The position numbers were made by a program, and so were the translations under genes. This document shows positions 1 to 10,381 of a stretch of 64,000 nucleotides of DNA, one piece after another (within the stretch, counting starts at the first letter, position 1; every line of letters begins with the position of its first letter). This DNA comes from Paenibacillus tarimensis (GTDB lineage: Bacteria > Bacillota > Bacilli > Paenibacillales > Paenibacillaceae): NCBI RefSeq assembly GCF_021532315.1, contig NZ_JAKGAO010000025.1, positions 62,001 to 126,000 on the forward strand, written 5' to 3'. The notes below the pieces were generated by a model. It did no database searches and had not been told where the DNA came from. It worked only from the letters and a program-made list of their open reading frames with translations.

Positions 1-128
1 ATTTCAGATGGATGGGCTTCTTCAAGACGAGGAAGGGGACTCTGTTTGCCGAATGGGACAGCATTTTGTTCACACCGCTGTGCCTCTTCCTGGGATTAAG
101 TCTCGGCATGATCACGATGTTCAGGTAG
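1..128 (+). CDS. C-terminal end of an unidentified membrane protein (partial)
   Basis: An open frame runs from the window edge to a TAG at 126-128 and encodes about 41 residues. It holds a basic stretch (KTRKG), then a hydrophobic segment (ILFTPLCLFLGLSLG) ending in MFR. This looks like the last transmembrane helix of a membrane protein whose start lies outside the window. No family can be named from so short a piece, and the frame could be fortuitous. Confidence 0.35.
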   Translation, partial: FRWMGFFKTRKGTLFAEWDSILFTPLCLFLGLSLGMITMFR

Positions 129-292
129 ACGTATAGCCCTACCATTCCGTGTCCGTCAGACTTAAATTCTTGAAGAAAAAAAATGATACGGAGTATCTAT
201 ACCGTGTTAAATATTTTTAATTGGATATCTTTACAATTTTAATTTTGTGTTTTAGTATAAGTAGGCAATTAACTTACTTTTGGAGGTATACA

Positions 293-1468
293 ATGAAGAA
301 GTTAACATCTTTTTTTCTTGCTTTCGTTTTTTTGTTCACATCTAGTTTAGTAACACATGCTTCATCAAGCTGGACAGTAAAATCTCCATTACCGCAAGGC
401 TTATACTTTTTAGCCACTGCATCTGTAGATGGTAAGGTATACGCAATGGGAGGTTATAATGCAAGCCATCCCGTTCCAGTTCTCTATGAGTATACCCCTA
501 GTACTGATAAGTGGGTCAGGAAAGCCGATATGCCTGAAGCCAGAGCTGGACTTACTGCAACTTCTTATAACGGGAAAATATATGTCTTCGGCGGAAGCTG
601 GGGTTCAACAACAAATGCAAAAGTTTTTGAATACAATCCCAAGACAGACACTTGGACACAGAAATCCACACCTCCTGTGCATAGAAATGGTGCGGTTGCT
701 GTGACGCTAAATAATAAAATTTACTTGGTCGGCGGCGGCTGGAATTCAACAGCATATACCAATGTAGATGTTTATGACCCTCAAACTGATAGTTGGACAA
801 CGGAAGGCAAACTAAATTCAACATACGGAGAGGGTTTTGGTGCTGCTGCTGCTGAAGGGAAAATTTATATTTTTGGCAGAACCCAATATGAATCTTATGA
901 TCCTTCAACAAAAACCGCAAAAATTGAAGGAACAATGCCAAAGGAAAGTGTGTATCATAGTGCTGTTTCACTAAATAACAAAATCTATATTAGCGGCGGA
1001 CAAATAATTACTTATACTGGCGGTGTTGCTACGGCAAGTGTTACGATGTTTGATCCAACGACGAACAGCTTTACTGAAAAGGAATCCATGAATGATACTA
1101 GGTTTCGCCATTCCACTGTAGCAACAGATAATAAAATTTATGCTATCGGTGGTCATTATACAGATCGAGTCGAAGAGTATACGTTAACTGGTACTGATAC
1201 TAATCCACAACTACCAGATCCAATTTATGAAGATGCTAACAGGGCTATTCTTACAATTAATTTAACAAGTGGAATAGAAAAAGAATACGATTTAACTATG
1301 GCAGAGATTAATGCATTCATTGCATGGTATGATTCAAAGGCAAGCGGAAGCGGACCTTCCTATTACATTTTTAACAAAAATTGGAATAAAGGGCCGTACA
1401 AGAGTCGTACGGAGTACATCATATTTGATAAAATAGTAACGTTTAGCATTGATGAATACACCCTTTAA
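293..1468 (+). CDS. secreted kelch-repeat protein
   Basis: A 391-aa exported protein built mainly of kelch repeats, which fold into a beta-propeller. The ATG at 293 is chosen because GGAGG lies at 282-286 and the protein then opens with a clean signal peptide (MKKLTSFFLAFVFLF...THA). At least five repeats follow, each with the pattern N-K-I-Y-GG-...-YDP-TD-W. The last ~75 residues form a separate small domain with the pattern AEINAFIAWYD and later YIIFDKI, a module I recall at the end of other Paenibacillus surface proteins. The ligand is unknown. The gene is AT-rich compared with most of the window and stands alone. Confidence 0.85.
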   Translation: MKKLTSFFLAFVFLFTSSLVTHASSSWTVKSPLPQGLYFLATASVDGKVYAMGGYNASHPVPVLYEYTPSTDKWVRKADMPEARAGLTATSYNGKIYVFGGSWGSTTNAKVFEYNPKTDTWTQKSTPPVHRNGAVAVTLNNKIYLVGGGWNSTAYTNVDVYDPQTDSWTTEGKLNSTYGEGFGAAAAEGKIYIFGRTQYESYDPSTKTAKIEGTMPKESVYHSAVSLNNKIYISGGQIITYTGGVATASVTMFDPTTNSFTEKESMNDTRFRHSTVATDNKIYAIGGHYTDRVEEYTLTGTDTNPQLPDPIYEDANRAILTINLTSGIEKEYDLTMAEINAFIAWYDSKASGSGPSYYIFNKNWNKGPYKSRTEYIIFDKIVTFSIDEYTL

Positions 1469-1564
1469 AATGGCTTGCTCGATTAGCGAATTACTATCTA
1501 GGTGCTGATTCAAAAGGCTCATTGGATTGGACTTTTGATCCCCATAATCATCATATTAGTAGTA

Positions 1565-1604
1565 AGAATGGCGTCACAGGGTCTTATTCCAGTGGCGCCA
1601 TTCT
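1565..1604 (+). terminator. hairpin downstream of the kelch gene
   Basis: A 13-bp inverted repeat (AGAATGGCGTCAC pairing with GTGGCGCCATTCT, one G-T mismatch) lies about 100 bp after the kelch stop. There is only a weak pyrimidine tail after it, so it is a candidate rather than a textbook terminator. Confidence 0.4.
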
Positions 1605-1631
1605 CTGCTATACTCTTTCTCCCGCCAAAAA

Positions 1632-1970
1632 TCAGTTCAGGCTGTTCATTGCTTCTCTGATTGCTGGACTAAGACTGAAGGAATTAAGGTTGGTCTCGAT
1701 CGATTCGGCACGTGTTGCTCCACTGGAGGATCAAAGGCCTGGCCTGTTTTACCGGTAAAGATCCCCAAGGCTGCTGCTTGTTTGTTTTCCTTTTGCATCA
1801 TAAACCCCGCCCAAATCATTGAAGCATACATTAGAGCTATCCTCGTTAAGGATCTGTGCGTTTAAGACGCGAGTGATCATCAGTGTCATTTCTTGACGCG
1901 TAATGGTTTGGTTAGGCCGGAGACCAGAGGCATGCTTGCTAAGCAAGAGAAAACAACTTGCTTTTCTACC
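1632..1970 (-). pseudogene. C-terminal fragment of an S-layer-homology (SLH) protein, frameshifted
   Basis: Read on the minus strand, three frames together spell SLH-domain signatures. The first gives GLRPNQTITRQEM with ITRVL. A shifted frame gives LGIFTGKTGQAFDP. A third gives GATRAES and ends LSPAIREAMNSLN before a TGA at 1632-1634. These are the usual order and spacing of the last SLH repeat and C-terminal tail of Paenibacillus surface proteins, so at least two frameshifts have occurred. The 5' part of the gene is missing. It is a remnant and not expected to make protein. Confidence 0.7.
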
Positions 1971-2315
1971 ATCTCATTCTGCGTTGTTCCTTCCATTCTG
2001 TTATATGCTAAGATTATGGTTATAATCTGAAATGAATGCTTTTAAATCTGTTAATGGTTAGTATATGCGTTATGCCATGAGCCCCCTTACTAAACTTTTT
2101 TCGACATATTTTGTTTTTCGACTTGATTAATATAGCAGGAGAGCAAGTCGTGCAACAATCACTAAAACAAGAAAAAAATCGTCTTTTCCCTTTACCCGCT
2201 AGCCCCAATTATCACAGGATGGCATATGAATATACAGCCTTTGGAATACCGACATTATTCCCCGCATAATAAACACATGTAGGCTTTACATTATGCAAGT
2301 AGAGGGGATAGTGAT
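1971..2315. other. intergenic stretch upstream of the dehydrogenase gene
   Basis: No convincing gene is seen here. A 6-bp inverted repeat (GGAATA, 7-nt spacer, TATTCC) sits at 2240-2258, about 60 bp before the next start. It could be an operator for the dehydrogenase gene, but nothing else supports this. Confidence 0.3.
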
Positions 2316-3284
2316 ATGAAAGCAGTCTTATATCATGCATACGGGCCGCCGGAAGTGTTAGTTCCCCAAGAGATAGCCAAGCCCATTCCCCAAGACCATG
2401 AATTGCTGATAAAAATTCATGCTACAACCGTTTCGGCCGGTGATTGCAGGATGCGTAAGGCCGACCCGTTCGCAGCACGTTTCTTCAATGGTCTTATGAG
2501 ACCTGCAAGAATCCGGACGCTTGGCTTTGAGCTTGCTGGCGAGGTGGAAGCTGTCGGCAGGAAGGTCACCCGGTACAAGGCAGGCGACCAAGTTTTCGCT
2601 TCGTGTGGAATTAAATTCGGTGCATACGCAGAATACCGTTGTCTGCCTGAGGATGGCGTGATCGCTGTCAAACCGTCCAACTTGGACTACAGCCAAGCTG
2701 CCGCCGTGCCGATTGGCGGAGGTACAGCTTTACGTTTTCTCCGTGCAGGGAAAATTCGGGCCGGCCAGAAGGTTCTGATCTATGGCGCTTCCGGCAGCGT
2801 CGGCACCTATGCGGTTCAGCTGGCTGCCATATTCGGCGCGGAAGTAACCGCCGTGTGCAGCACAGATAACGTTGAGCTGATGAAATCGTTGGGAGCCAGC
2901 CGGGTCATTGATTATACCTCTACGGACTTTACTCAACTGGAGGAACAGTATGATCTCATTTTTGATACGGTGGGCAAGACCAACCCAGCGCGCTGCATCA
3001 ATCGATTAAGGCCTCGTGGCTGCTACCTGAACGCATTCAGTCCCGGATCGCTTCGGATGCTGAACAGACAATGGATGAAATGGAGCAGCGGCAGGACTTT
3101 CATTACCGGAGCCGGACCGGAGAAGGCAGAGCATCTGCTCTTTCTCAAAGAGCTGTTGGAATCGGGCGAACTAAGACCAGTCATTGATAAAGCTTATCCG
3201 CTTGAGCAAATAGTCGAAGCTCATCGTTACGTGGACACCGGACGGAAGAAAGGTAATGTCGTTATTCATGTGCAGCAGCCGTGA
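2316..3284 (+). CDS. NAD(P)-dependent alcohol dehydrogenase / quinone oxidoreductase-like protein
   Basis: A 322-aa medium-chain dehydrogenase/reductase. It has the GroES-like N-terminal half ([13 protein letters not shown]) and a Rossmann fold with the motif [15 protein letters not shown] around residues 155-170. The catalytic-zinc cysteine and histidine of true zinc alcohol dehydrogenases are not in place, so it belongs with the zinc-independent quinone reductase group that uses NADPH. The start follows AGAGGGG at a good distance. The substrate cannot be told from the sequence. It appears monocistronic. Confidence 0.85.
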   Translation: MKAVLYHAYGPPEVLVPQEIAKPIPQDHELLIKIHATTVSAGDCRMRKADPFAARFFNGLMRPARIRTLGFELAGEVEAVGRKVTRYKAGDQVFASCGIKFGAYAEYRCLPEDGVIAVKPSNLDYSQAAAVPIGGGTALRFLRAGKIRAGQKVLIYGASGSVGTYAVQLAAIFGAEVTAVCSTDNVELMKSLGASRVIDYTSTDFTQLEEQYDLIFDTVGKTNPARCINRLRPRGCYLNAFSPGSLRMLNRQWMKWSSGRTFITGAGPEKAEHLLFLKELLESGELRPVIDKAYPLEQIVEAHRYVDTGRKKGNVVIHVQQP

Positions 3285-3352
3285 TTCTGTCCAGGCGTAT
3301 TTCTCTTTAGTAGGTAACGAATGCAATTGAAATTATAAGGAAGGACATTCTT

Positions 3353-3810
3353 ATGAATAGAAAGTCCCTTAAGGCATATTTCATTTTGTCCATCATTATG
3401 GCCATATGCTTGAGCTGTCAAAACAATGACAAGCCGAACTTGACAACGCTGGATAAAACACCCCGGGAGTTTGAATCCTTTTGAATCCTTTTGAATCCTT
3501 CTATCCGGGAGATATTACAAATGTAAGCTCCATTGAAATATTGAGTGGAGACGGGGGGGAAAGGAAAACGATCAACGACAAATCAGTTATTAAAGAATGG
3601 CTAGAAAAGATTCGTCATGTACAAGTTGTCCCCGAGCCCGACCAAGAAGACTACACCGGTTTCTTATATGTTTTTACTTTATATGAGCATGGAGAGGAAA
3701 TGTTAACATTCTCCCCCCTCATAATCAATGGCATAAAAGTAGAAAGCAGCGACGAAATCGTATCTCTTATGCATGAGCTATATTTTTTGGAGAGCAACAG
3801 AGCAGCATGA
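3353..3810 (+). pseudogene. small lipoprotein-like gene interrupted by a 10-bp tandem triplication
   Basis: The ATG at 3353 follows AAGGAAGG and opens a short lipoprotein-like signal (AICLSC) that runs to residue 43, where a TGA occurs inside the triplicated unit at 3471-3500. The downstream frame to 3810 (GDITNVSSIEILSGDGG... to NRAA) has no good start of its own. With one copy of the unit instead of three, the two frames join as PREFESFYPGDITNV, giving a ~145-aa protein. A second copy in this frame always creates a TGA. The gene is therefore off in this sequence. The protein family is not recognised. Confidence 0.75.
3471..3500 (+). repeat. 10-bp tandem repeat, three copies (TTGAATCCTT)
   Basis: Three perfect head-to-tail copies lie inside the lipoprotein gene. 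The extra 20 bp shift the frame and introduce a TGA. Perfect identity between copies suggests a recent slippage event or an assembly error. Confidence 0.95.
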
Positions 3811-3904
3811 AGCATGAAAGAGAGCCCCCCTGCACCAAGTAACATTAAATGAATCCGGTGTATGGACGCCTCTACTTAACCTCTTGTTAAGCAACCGAAT
3901 AAGC

Positions 3905-3932
3905 CATAACCCCCCGTCCACCGCAGGTTATG
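3905..3932 (-). terminator. weak hairpin downstream of pyrD
   Basis: CATAACC at 3905-3911 pairs with GGTTATG at 3926-3932, about 30 bp after the pyrD stop on the minus strand. There is no clear T-run, so its role as a terminator is uncertain. Confidence 0.35.
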
Positions 3933-3962
3933 CTGGTTAAGAAGACAACGCCGGACGTGCCA

Positions 3963-5572
<1,610 letters not shown>

Positions 5573-5650
5573 GGTTCCTTACAGCACCAGCTCATAGATC
5601 CGGTCCGCAATTCTGTCATGGCTCACAACTCTGCATAACTCTGTTTTCAT
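5573..5650 (-). pseudogene. pyrK: detached N-terminus of pyrK upstream of an in-frame TAA
   Basis: An ATG at 5648-5650, well placed after AAAGGAAG, opens a frame reading MKTELCRVVSHDRIADRIY then ELVL, a TAA, and GT before the MAADM of the downstream frame. This matches the known PyrK N-terminus (in B. subtilis VVSNREIADHIYEMTLKG). The stop therefore replaces a single sense codon, most simply GAA or AAA. No frameshift is needed. Confidence 0.8.
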
Positions 5651-5769
5651 GCTCCGACTTCCTTTTTTTAGTCCACCTTACCGCGAACCCCCTGCATGGT
5701 CTGTGGATTAAGTCACAGCGTTCGGGCTTGAATTGGGACTGACAGCCGACCATTCCTGGCCTGCCGATT

Positions 5770-6930
5770 TTACAATGCCTTCTGCTCAATAATCAGAAAC
5801 CGGTCATGTACTTCTTCAAGGACAATCAGACCTTTCCCAATAATCTCACCCTCATCATCTGCATGCTCCCGCATGACAACCGCCATAAGCGCAGATTCAT
5901 CCTGAGGCAGATACTTACAGGTATATAATCTCCCCGCTTCCAGACTTAGAAAGTGCTCTCCAGCCCGGAGCTTGACCACCCGTTCACCTGACGCACGATC
6001 AATAACGGTCTCATTGTCACCCTCCCTGGCTAGCAGGAACTGACTGTCTCCGGCCTTACTTAGACGGATATGTATCGGCCATGTTCCCACAACCTCCTTG
6101 CTTGACCGGGCAGGATCGAAGCAGGTAAGCGTGGTTGATCGGCTGATAAAGTTATCCTTGTAATACATGACCCTTCCTTCGTGGATAAAATAATCCGCGA
6201 GTGAGCATTCCCTGCCGCAGCTCTCTATTTCGAAATCATCGAGGGACAGCTCACCAGTCCGTACACCACGAACCAGTTCATCGATGGAGATGAGGAACAG
6301 ATGATCCGATATGTGGGGCTCAACACGGTCGCTCCTCCAGACTGCCTCCTTTTCTCCAGACATGTACTGTCCCGACTTAAATAGAAGCTTCAAAGTACCA
6401 TCTTCGCATTCCAGCAACTGCAGATCTTCAAAGTCAATCGGAATCGCGCCCTCCGGAAGGACAAGACATTCCCGGCCAACACTATCCAGCAGCAGCCACT
6501 TAACCGCCCTCTCGCCGAACAGCTGCATCAGCGCATACCTTGCATTAATGCCCCTAAGGGTATAATGAGCGTTCTGCCCTTCTCCGCTGCCTGCAATTTC
6601 AGCTGGCTTCAGACTCATAATCTCCGTGGTCTCCAAGGTTCTGCAATTCAGCTTGTATATCGTGACCCTTTGCTCTTCAGGATGATCCACAGTGTAATAC
6701 AATGTTCCTTCCGTCCCGGAACCGCTAACATGTGTTATATTGTCTTGGGGAAAAATGAACGTCCGCCAAGCCGCTTCAGGATAGGAATACCATGCGGCCC
6801 CTTGGTACGTCATATCTTCGTCTGGCTGCCACGTATCGCTGACCATCGTATATATGCGGGTCTCATCCATATAAACATTCGTCATGTAAAGGATATATCC
6901 CGGTACTCCGTTAATCTTCGTAAATGGCAT
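5770..6930 (-). CDS. unknown 386-aa cytosolic protein, possible beta-propeller
   Basis: I do not recognise the family. The protein has no signal peptide or membrane segment. It is rich in short beta-strand-like segments with aromatic residues (GAAWYSYPEAAWRTF, TLYYTVDHPEEQRVTIY, GRVMYYKDNF, GRLYTCKYLPQDES) at fairly regular spacing, which suggests a WD40-like or other beta-propeller fold. The start is firm: AAGGAGG precedes the ATG at 6930 by 6 nt. It is transcribed toward pyrK with a 120-bp gap, so the three genes may share a transcript. Confidence 0.75.
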   Translation of the reverse strand: MPFTKINGVPGYILYMTNVYMDETRIYTMVSDTWQPDEDMTYQGAAWYSYPEAAWRTFIFPQDNITHVSGSGTEGTLYYTVDHPEEQRVTIYKLNCRTLETTEIMSLKPAEIAGSGEGQNAHYTLRGINARYALMQLFGERAVKWLLLDSVGRECLVLPEGAIPIDFEDLQLLECEDGTLKLLFKSGQYMSGEKEAVWRSDRVEPHISDHLFLISIDELVRGVRTGELSLDDFEIESCGRECSLADYFIHEGRVMYYKDNFISRSTTLTCFDPARSSKEVVGTWPIHIRLSKAGDSQFLLAREGDNETVIDRASGERVVKLRAGEHFLSLEAGRLYTCKYLPQDESALMAVVMREHADDEGEIIGKGLIVLEEVHDRFLIIEQKAL

Positions 6931-6977
6931 GTATGCCTCCTTCTTAAACGTCTATCCCGTTTTCTTGTGGTACCCCT

Positions 6978-7009
6978 ATACTGGCCACACTTGATAGAGT
7001 GACCAGTAT
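6978..7009. repeat. inverted repeat upstream of the 386-aa protein gene
   Basis: Arms ATACTGGCCAC (6978-6988) and GTGACCAGTAT (6999-7009) match at 10 of 11 positions with a 10-nt spacer. The repeat lies about 50 bp upstream of the start at 6930 on the minus strand and has no T-run. It may be a regulator-binding site. Confidence 0.5.
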
Positions 7010-7051
7010 AAAACCACGTCATCCGCCCAGCTCTTAAAGGATCGATGCCGT

Positions 7052-7159
7052 TTATTTTCCATCAAGTGCAATAGTTACTTTCCCGCTCTTAATTTGTTCT
7101 TCCTGAACGGTAACCGCAAGACCTCTGCCACTAACGGTTACAGGCGGATTGACCGCCTG
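7052..7159 (-). pseudogene. possible C-terminal remnant of a lost gene
   Basis: Within the 434-bp gap between 6931 and 7364, a 36-codon minus-strand frame encodes NPPVTVSGRGLAVTVQ and ends KVTIALDGK, which reads like the final beta-strands of a secreted or glycan-acting protein. It is cut off by a stop at 7160-7162 and has no start. It is followed in the plus direction by an 8-bp hairpin (ACAGGCGG/CCGCCTGT) that overlaps its 5' edge. Little else is seen in this gap. Confidence 0.3.
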
Positions 7160-7364
7160 TTACATCCTGCCAATATCAGGTGGGTTCCATGCATATAGCT
7201 AATTAGGCTGGAATTGAACATAAATATTCCCTTTTCTTACAATCTATAATAAAACTATATGAAGCAGGTATTCGTCTGTCAATTAGTATGAAAGCTAGCC
7301 TTGCCTGCTTTATAAACTTAACGATACTTATAATTACAATGAACCTATACATTGAGGTGTACCC

Positions 7365-8243
7365 ATGAATGTTGAATGGCAAAAGTTCTTCAAGAACAAG
7401 ATGACTTATCTAAGCCTGATCGCTCTACAGGTCATTGCGCTTTTGGCTATATGGAAGGGAGCAGCCTATTTCAGTGAAGAATACGATCTGGCTGCGAGAT
7501 TGTATCATGACTACCCGGATGCACTGGCACTGTTTTCATCGCATCAATACTGGGTTGGTCTATCAGACACATTCTTTTCTTCTTTCTATTACTTTGTGTT
7601 CCCCCTTCTCGTCTCTCTGCCTGTTGTAGATAGCTTTTACAAGGAGAAAGCAACCGGCTATCTTAATTTCGAGCTGCTTCGGGTAAGCCGGCGAGCCTAT
7701 TTCGCAAAGAAGTTTCTTTTTGTGTTTGTTTCTTCTTTCTTTATATTTACTATTCCACTCGTCCTATCGATGTTGTTCGCAAATGCAATGAGCGGAAATT
7801 GGAATTTTGAAAGCTACTCGACGGCTTATAGTAAGCTGATTAACGGAACAGCAGCCCTTCCGGATACGAATATCTTTTTTTCACAGGAAAAGCTTTTATT
7901 TTCAGAACTATTACAAACCTCTATTTACCTGTATATTCTCGTCTACTATTTTATTGGCGGACTCTTTGCCGGGGTCTATGCATGCTTTGGGCTTGCCGTT
8001 TCTCTATTCCTTAACAATCGCTATCTCATTCTATTTATTCCAATGTCTATCTACTTGGGAATGTGGACTATCTTTACTCTTCTTGGATTGCTGGCATGGG
8101 ATCCATTCAACTTTTTGGATCCGAGACAGCCTGTCTCAAAATTGTCTTATGCATCAATGATCGTTATGTTTGGTCTTCTTCTAGCCGCTACCATTACTAC
8201 CTATATTATAGGAGTGAAGAGGCATCGAGATGTATTTGCATAA
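7365..8243 (+). CDS. ABC-2-type permease, first membrane subunit
   Basis: A 292-aa integral membrane protein with about six hydrophobic helices and a long extracytoplasmic loop after helix 1, as in ABC-2 exporter permeases. It begins MNVEWQKFFKNKM, a typical cytosolic start, and is preceded by GAGGTG. It is the first of four genes (7365-10321) coding for three membrane proteins and one ATPase, an arrangement like lantibiotic-immunity (LanEFG-like) or other ABC-2 exporters. The operon is AT-richer than its neighbours. The substrate is unknown. Confidence 0.75.
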   Translation: MNVEWQKFFKNKMTYLSLIALQVIALLAIWKGAAYFSEEYDLAARLYHDYPDALALFSSHQYWVGLSDTFFSSFYYFVFPLLVSLPVVDSFYKEKATGYLNFELLRVSRRAYFAKKFLFVFVSSFFIFTIPLVLSMLFANAMSGNWNFESYSTAYSKLINGTAALPDTNIFFSQEKLLFSELLQTSIYLYILVYYFIGGLFAGVYACFGLAVSLFLNNRYLILFIPMSIYLGMWTIFTLLGLLAWDPFNFLDPRQPVSKLSYASMIVMFGLLLAATITTYIIGVKRHRDVFA

Positions 8244-8949
8244 GGCAATAAACTATGCGATTCGGGATGTCGTCGACAAAAGAGTATATATCGCTTCGTT
8301 AATGATAGTGCTGCCTATAGTAAATCTACTGAGTGTCCTTCCCATTTCTACATTTACCGCGGCGTCTTGGTCATCCGTCCAAGATCTGATTCGATTACTA
8401 AGGTTTGAGTTCTTTTTTTGCCCTCTCCTCATTATCCTGCTTGGTTCACTATTAGAGCTTAGGGTATGGGAAGTTATAAGGAAATATGGGTGCAGAGTGG
8501 AAATTGTCATTCACCAAACCATTCTAATCTTTATCGTATGCGCTATATTTACATTTTGCGTGTTTACCTTTGCGGCTCTCACAGCTCTACTAGCGGAATA
8601 CTTGCCGCTTAACGGTTCCAGATCACCGTTTCTTCTTTATGCCCCAGAAGGAAGGAACGAAGCTTCTATGCTGTTGTTTATGTTCTCTTTTTATTCCATC
8701 TCATCTTTAGTAGGTCTACTCTACTTTCTCGCCAGATCATGGTTAGACAATGGATTCTTGTCGGCCGTTGCGGTTATTTCTATGGTTGTGCTGGATCGGT
8801 TTACAATAGCTGTCATTCCGAGAGTGTTCAACTTAGGCCTTGCACCTCTTCCCTTAAAGGTGTTCGTTATTGCTCTTATAACGGCAAGTGCAATGGTCAT
8901 GGTATGGATAACCCGGTGGCGCTTTAAATCAATAGATTTCAGCGGTTAG
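8230..8949 (+). CDS. ABC-2-type permease, second membrane subunit
   Basis: A 239-aa protein with about six predicted transmembrane segments. Its ATG lies inside the 3' end of the previous gene (14-bp overlap), indicating translational coupling. There are no sequence signatures beyond general hydrophobicity, so the assignment rests on the downstream ATPase and the operon layout. Confidence 0.7.
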   Translation: MYLHKAINYAIRDVVDKRVYIASLMIVLPIVNLLSVLPISTFTAASWSSVQDLIRLLRFEFFFCPLLIILLGSLLELRVWEVIRKYGCRVEIVIHQTILIFIVCAIFTFCVFTFAALTALLAEYLPLNGSRSPFLLYAPEGRNEASMLLFMFSFYSISSLVGLLYFLARSWLDNGFLSAVAVISMVVLDRFTIAVIPRVFNLGLAPLPLKVFVIALITASAMVMVWITRWRFKSIDFSG

Positions 8950-8960
8950 GGTGAGATCGT

Positions 8961-9662
8961 TTGAATCATATATTATCTGAGTACAGATTGTTAAAGAAAG
9001 AAATCTTCAAGGCTGGCTTCATCACGTTATTGATATCTGCTTTAATAAGTCTGCTATATGCGGCTGACGGAACTCTATACTCCATCCATTCGTCAAGCGA
9101 AGTGGTGCGACTGATATTTGGTTCAGTCACTCACACACCGTTGAATTGGGTTTACTGGATTATCTTGTGCGTCGCATACCTTATCATGCTGCAATTCATA
9201 TGGAAATCCAATTTACATCTGTTTGAGATCCTTCAAATTTTGCGGTTCAGAAATATCTCACGGTACTGGATTTCAAAATTCCTTTACGGGCTTCTATTTA
9301 CTATTTTTTATGTCCTGACTTTTATTCTCGCCACCTATATCATGTGTTATTTGTTTGGAGTAAGCATCGATATGGACAGTTATGTGACTTGGATTTTTCT
9401 ATGTTTAAGTCTGAATTTGTACATTCATGCTTTACTGTGGTTGGCCATAAAGCTGTTTTTCTCCGTAGAAGCCGCCCATATTATGACTGTAGCCTTGTTC
9501 TATGCGGGTGTGCGGATTGTTCAGCCCTATGCCCCCCTTTACTACAGCATGTATGAACACATCAGCCCACAAGTCATGGTTGTATTCTTACTAGAAGCAG
9601 CCGCTATTGCGATTCTAGTTACGCTCATTTTATGGAGAGCTAAAAAAATTGATTATTTCTAA
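8961..9662 (+). CDS. ABC-2-type permease, third membrane subunit
   Basis: A 233-aa protein with about six hydrophobic segments and a TTG start at 8961 following AGGGTGAG. It ends in a basic cytosolic tail (WRAKKIDYF) that resembles the tail of the second subunit (WRFKSIDF), suggesting the two are distant relatives. It is followed within a few bases by the ATPase gene. Confidence 0.7.
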   Translation: MNHILSEYRLLKKEIFKAGFITLLISALISLLYAADGTLYSIHSSSEVVRLIFGSVTHTPLNWVYWIILCVAYLIMLQFIWKSNLHLFEILQILRFRNISRYWISKFLYGLLFTIFYVLTFILATYIMCYLFGVSIDMDSYVTWIFLCLSLNLYIHALLWLAIKLFFSVEAAHIMTVALFYAGVRIVQPYAPLYYSMYEHISPQVMVVFLLEAAAIAILVTLILWRAKKIDYF

Positions 9663-9676
9663 GGAGAATGAGTCCA

Positions 9677-10321
9677 ATGTCTGTTGTCGTAAAATTGAAT
9701 AAAGTAAGCAAAAAAATAAAAGGCAGGACGGTACTTGATAACGTAACGATTACTCTGGAAAAAGGGAAGGTTATTGGGTTTGTGGGCCATAACGGCTCAG
9801 GCAAGTCTATGCTATTTCGTATCATTACAGGTCTTGTAAGGCCATCCTCCGGGGAAGTGACCGTTCTTGGCGAAACGCTTAACAAAGAAGCTTCATTTGC
9901 AAGAAATACCAGCGTTATTCTAGAAAAACCCGGATTTCTGGATCACTATTCCGGGTATGACAATTTGAAGTTTCTGGCTGATATTCAAAAGAAAATCGGC
10001 TCAGAACAAATTCATGCAGCGATTCAACGAGTAGGATTGGACCCGGCAGATAAACGTCCTGTAAAATCATACTCATTAGGCATGAAGCAAAAGCTTGCCA
10101 TAGCCCAAGCTATCATGGAAGAGCCAGACCTTATTTTATTGGATGAGCCTATGAACGGTTTAGATGAAGAAGCTGTAAGCAGAGTCTATTCTATTATCAG
10201 AGATGAAATCGATCGGGGAGCGACAATTTTATTGGCATCCCATCATAAAGTGGATATTGAAACGCTGTGTAACGAGGTCTACAAAGTGAATTCCGGAGTT
10301 GTTACTGGGGCAGAAAAATAA
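9677..10321 (+). CDS. ABC transporter ATP-binding protein
   Basis: The 214-aa nucleotide-binding subunit that powers the three permeases upstream. It has Walker A GHNGSGKS, a Q-loop region, the ABC signature YSLGMKQKLA, Walker B LILLDEPMNGLDEE and the H-loop histidine in ASHHK. The start at 9677 is preferred over the ATG at 9668 because AAGGAG at 9661-9666 is only 1 nt from 9668 but 10 nt from 9677. The signature serine-leucine-glycine variant (SLGMKQK) is typical of ABC-2 and bacitracin or immunity exporters. Confidence 0.9.
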   Translation: MSVVVKLNKVSKKIKGRTVLDNVTITLEKGKVIGFVGHNGSGKSMLFRIITGLVRPSSGEVTVLGETLNKEASFARNTSVILEKPGFLDHYSGYDNLKFLADIQKKIGSEQIHAAIQRVGLDPADKRPVKSYSLGMKQKLAIAQAIMEEPDLILLDEPMNGLDEEAVSRVYSIIRDEIDRGATILLASHHKVDIETLCNEVYKVNSGVVTGAEK

Positions 10322-10340
10322 TCTGCCCCAAAACTCTTTT
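10306..10340 (+). terminator. terminator overlapping the end of the ABC ATPase gene
   Basis: TGGGGCAGA (10306-10314) pairs with TCTGCCCCA (10322-10330), followed by AAACTCTTTT. The 5' arm lies inside the last codons and the stop codon is in the loop. Confidence 0.75.
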
Positions 10341-10381
10341 ATACGCTCATACGAACGACTCAGGGGCGGTTTCGAAAACTA

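Noticed and set aside
1522-1758. 78-codon plus-strand frame
   Set aside because: It overlaps the SLH remnant in antisense and contains the hairpin at 1565-1604; no start signal or family.
2020-2208. 62-codon minus-strand frame upstream of the dehydrogenase gene
   Set aside because: No RBS, no domain, and a composition typical of AT-rich intergenic DNA.
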